A stretch of DNA of 8,445 bases from DATJQF01 sp035505995 (GTDB lineage Bacteria; Bacteroidota; Bacteroidia; Bacteroidales; FEN-979). Within the stretch, counting starts at the first letter, position 1; each line of letters starts with the position of its first letter. The DNA lies in contig DATJQF010000044.1 in assembly GCA_035505995.1 (NCBI GenBank), positions 1 to 8,445 on the forward strand. The letters are read 5' to 3'. Below, in pieces: positions 6,543-8,445 of this stretch. The position numbers were made by a program, and so were the translations under genes. The notes under the pieces were generated by a model. That model ran no database searches and was not told where the DNA came from. It was given only the letters and a program-made list of their open reading frames with translations.

Positions 6543-7706
6543 TTACCGGCCCGTCCTTTTTACCGGTTTGCCGGCCTCGTGGAAAAGCCGGATGCACTGA
6601 AGGGATACATCCATAAAAAGCAGCTGGGAATAGGCATTCCGTTCAATATGATATAGAGCCGTCTCGAAGAGGCCGGCAAAGGAAGGAAGGTTGGACGGAT
6701 GAATGAAAGGCGACATTTTCCGGATAAAGGTCATTTCTTCTTCGCTCCGGGTGACCGGCTCCCCGCCCGTGAGCGAGAGCAGGTTGCAGGCTTGAAGGGT
6801 TTTCAGACCATACAGCAGCAGGCTTTTCTGTTTCTCCCTGCCGATCCGGGAGATCTCGGCCGAGAACCCGATCAGCCCGGCGATATCATTGGCGAAGCAG
6901 AACCGCATCCACTCGCGGAACGTCCGGAAATTGAATTGTTCTTCCTCCACCTGCTGCATCCGGTGGATGGCCAGCTTGATATTGCCTCCCGACTGACGGG
7001 CCAGGATGCCGGCTTCTTTTTCACCCAGCCTGAATTTCAATTTAAGATGCTCCCGGATATCTTCCGGGTCTATCTTCGGAATCTTAACGAGCAGGGTCCG
7101 CGACCGGATCGTGGGGATCACCTGCTCCGGATCTTCCGCGATCAGGATGAAAAGCGTTTTTTCGGGGGGTTCCTCCAGGATCTTCAGGATCTTCGGGGCA
7201 GCCGAGTAGAAAAGCTTTTCCGCCATCCAGAGGATCATCACCTTGTATTCCGATTCATAGCTTTTATAGCTCAGCGTGTGGATGATCTCATTGCAGTCGC
7301 TGGCGCTGATGATCCCCTGCTTGTTCTCGATCCCGATATGCTCGTACCACTCCTGCAGGGTGACGTGATATTCATTTCCCAGCAGGAACTCCCGCCATTC
7401 CGTGAGGAAATCCACGCTTCGCGGCTTGGTGCTCACTTTTTTGGTGGTGGCAACAGGGTAGATGAAATGCAGGTCGGGATGGGCCAGCTTCTGGAACTGG
7501 ATGCAGGAAGGGCAGGTCCCGCAGGAATCCATGCGGTTTCCCCGTCCGGTGCAGTTGATGAACTGAGCATAGGCGATCGCCAGTGCCAGCTTCTCATCGC
7601 CTTCCGGGCCGAAGAACATTTGGGCATGACTGACCCGCTGATCGGCGACTGTCTGGATCAGTTTGTTCTTGATTTCCTGCTGACCGATGATCTCGCTGAA
7701 TCTCAC
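6543..7706 (-). CDS. holB: DNA polymerase III subunit delta-prime
   Basis: The delta-prime subunit of the clamp-loader complex, which helps load the sliding clamp at replication forks. It has 387 residues, a normal length for the phylum. The AAA+ N-terminus starts 'RFSEIIGQQEIKNKL' (2-16). The Walker A position reads 'GPEGDEKLALA' (33-43) and lacks the usual GK[ST], as expected of this ATPase-dead subunit. A four-cysteine zinc site follows: C52, C62, C65, C68 ('SCGTCPSC'). The 'KVMILWMAEKL' strand (155-165) and 'AAPKILKILEEPPEKTLFIL' (169-188) are strong clamp-loader signatures, and 'IRSRT' (200-204) occupies the SRC-motif position with Thr in place of Cys. The start is GTG at 7706-7704: it yields the conserved N-terminus and there is no in-frame ATG just upstream. 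The ATG at 7722 is in another frame and soon stops. It follows the lipoprotein gene by 10 bp and precedes ricT by 35 bp. Confidence 0.93.
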   Translation of the reverse strand: MRFSEIIGQQEIKNKLIQTVADQRVSHAQMFFGPEGDEKLALAIAYAQFINCTGRGNRMDSCGTCPSCIQFQKLAHPDLHFIYPVATTKKVSTKPRSVDFLTEWREFLLGNEYHVTLQEWYEHIGIENKQGIISASDCNEIIHTLSYKSYESEYKVMILWMAEKLFYSAAPKILKILEEPPEKTLFILIAEDPEQVIPTIRSRTLLVKIPKIDPEDIREHLKLKFRLGEKEAGILARQSGGNIKLAIHRMQQVEEEQFNFRTFREWMRFCFANDIAGLIGFSAEISRIGREKQKSLLLYGLKTLQACNLLSLTGGEPVTRSEEEMTFIRKMSPFIHPSNLPSFAGLFETALYHIERNAYSQLLFMDVSLQCIRLFHEAGKPVKRTGR

Positions 7707-7716
7707 TCGTTCTGTT

Positions 7717-8430
7717 TCATTTTGATCGTCGGGGAGTCGCTTTTTTCCCGTAATAGGAAAAATTGTTCATTACTCCGGATTTAATCCAGCAGTACATACT
7801 GTCTCCTGTAAAAAAATGACCGTGATCCGGCAGCTGAAGGTGTTGAAAAGAACCGTCATTTTCCAGGAGAAAATCCGGCAGACTTCCGAAGGGTCCCTGC
7901 ATGTCGAAACCATTAGGATACTGCATGGATTTAACCAGGGTAAGGGTTTTGTCGACTCCGGAGGTATCCGTATGCCAGATAATGAAGCCGCTGCTGTCCG
8001 ACACCCAGGTGTAAAGCTCCAGGCAGGTATACTTTCCCATAAAACCGGTCCGGTAATCAGAGGAGGGGATAATGGAATCGTTAAGGATCGAAGGATAAAG
8101 GGTCCGGCTAAGGATTTCCAGCTCACTCCCCGCCTGATCCAGGATCTTAACCTTCAATAAAAGGGAATCTCCCACTTCCAGCATAAATGAGCCCAGTCCC
8201 TGCAAGGAATCCGGGCTTATCCATCTTGCCGTGACCGCCTGGGTATAATTAGGGCTGAGCTGGATATGAAAGCGCACGGAAATGACGGGAAGCGGATCGG
8301 AAGGATGGCGGTAATAATTGTAAACCGTATCGACCAGGATTTCGGAGTGAAACGTGACGGAATCGGGGGCATTGTCCTTTTTACAGGAAACGACCATACA
8401 AATGATCAGGAAGCATAACATCCTTTTCAT
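7717..8430 (-). CDS. Hypothetical lipoprotein, unrecognised family
   Basis: I do not recognise this 237-residue protein. A short signal peptide 'MKRMLCFLIICMVVSC' ends at a predicted acylated cysteine, C16, with Val at -3 and Ser at -1. The mature end 'CKKDNAPD' is typical of Bacteroidota outer-membrane lipoproteins; the Lys/Asp residues loosely resemble the lipoprotein export signal that directs some to the cell surface, but the match is imperfect. The mature part is rich in alternating hydrophobic and polar residues and Ser/Asp turns, suggesting all-beta structure. A C-terminal part from 'GFMGKYTCLELYTW' (129-142) to 'FTGDSMYCWIK' (207-217) and 'FSYYGKK' (224-230) looks like a small separate beta domain. 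No catalytic motif is visible. The ATG at 8430 gives a full signal peptide; only 15 bp upstream are in the window, so a promoter or preceding gene cannot be judged. It is the first visible gene of the minus-strand run, 10 bp before holB. Confidence 0.75.
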   Translation of the reverse strand: MKRMLCFLIICMVVSCKKDNAPDSVTFHSEILVDTVYNYYRHPSDPLPVISVRFHIQLSPNYTQAVTARWISPDSLQGLGSFMLEVGDSLLLKVKILDQAGSELEILSRTLYPSILNDSIIPSSDYRTGFMGKYTCLELYTWVSDSSGFIIWHTDTSGVDKTLTLVKSMQYPNGFDMQGPFGSLPDFLLENDGSFQHLQLPDHGHFFTGDSMYCWIKSGVMNNFSYYGKKATPRRSK

Positions 8431-8445
8431 GCCAGGAGAACAGGG

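Noticed and set aside
5593..6600. 335-codon open frame on the plus strand opposite ricT
   Set aside because: It is antisense to a well-supported conserved gene, with low-information composition and no recognisable motif.
7433..7627. 64-codon minus-strand frame inside holB
   Set aside because: It is a shifted-frame shadow overlapping the zinc-site region of holB, with no independent support.
6699..7784. 361-codon open frame on the plus strand opposite holB
   Set aside because: It mirrors holB almost completely; its composition is that of a reverse-complement shadow and no family features appear.
1..8445. CRISPR array, tRNA, rRNA, insertion sequence or phage genes
   Set aside because: No regularly spaced repeats, no tRNA-like cloverleaf, no rRNA-like stretches, and no transposase, integrase or phage proteins; short GATCAGGAT/CCGGAT-like words recur only through codon use.

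Overview
The window looks like an ordinary chromosomal segment of a Bacteroidota bacterium of moderate GC content. Four things support this: a recognisable gldH lipoprotein gene, a found-in-phylum gene order (delta-prime clamp-loader gene, RicT/PSP1 gene, gldH, class A PBP), lipoproteins with 'CKKD'-type mature ends, and genes that lack Shine-Dalgarno sequences and have TAnnTTTG-like upstream motifs. No rRNA, tRNA, CRISPR array, insertion sequence or phage gene was seen. Nearly every base is coding.

Layout. Positions 1-1404 (minus) hold a membrane-bound O-acyltransferase (MBOAT/AlgI-like) whose C-terminus is cut by the left edge. It diverges, across an AT-rich 81-bp gap, from a plus-strand saccharopine-dehydrogenase-family oxidoreductase (1486-2616). 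That gene converges on a run of five closely spaced minus-strand genes, and the two facing stop codons overlap. In transcription order (right to left) the run is: an unrecognised lipoprotein (8430-7717), holB encoding the delta-prime subunit of DNA polymerase III (7706-6543, GTG start), a ricT/yaaT-type PSP1 protein (6507-5395), gldH (5367-4885) and a bifunctional penicillin-binding protein 1A (4880-2613). Gaps are 10, 35, 27 and 4 bp, so these genes are probably co-transcribed at least in part. A candidate internal promoter and a small dyad lie in the 35-bp holB-ricT gap.

How the genes fit together. The five-gene run mixes DNA replication (holB), an iron-sulfur-type regulatory protein related to the RNA-processing and signalling factor RicT, a gliding-associated outer-membrane lipoprotein (GldH), and peptidoglycan synthesis (PBP1A). 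The holB-ricT pair is also adjacent in Firmicutes such as Bacillus subtilis. The MBOAT protein probably O-acetylates an exported polysaccharide, and its usual periplasmic partner would lie beyond the left edge. The saccharopine-dehydrogenase-like protein belongs to amino-acid (probably lysine) metabolism, with the exact reaction unresolved.

I did not find a clearly new biological system. The points most worth following are the conserved holB-ricT-gldH-PBP1A linkage, the extra N-terminal cysteines of the RicT homologue, and the uncharacterised lipoprotein at the head of the run.
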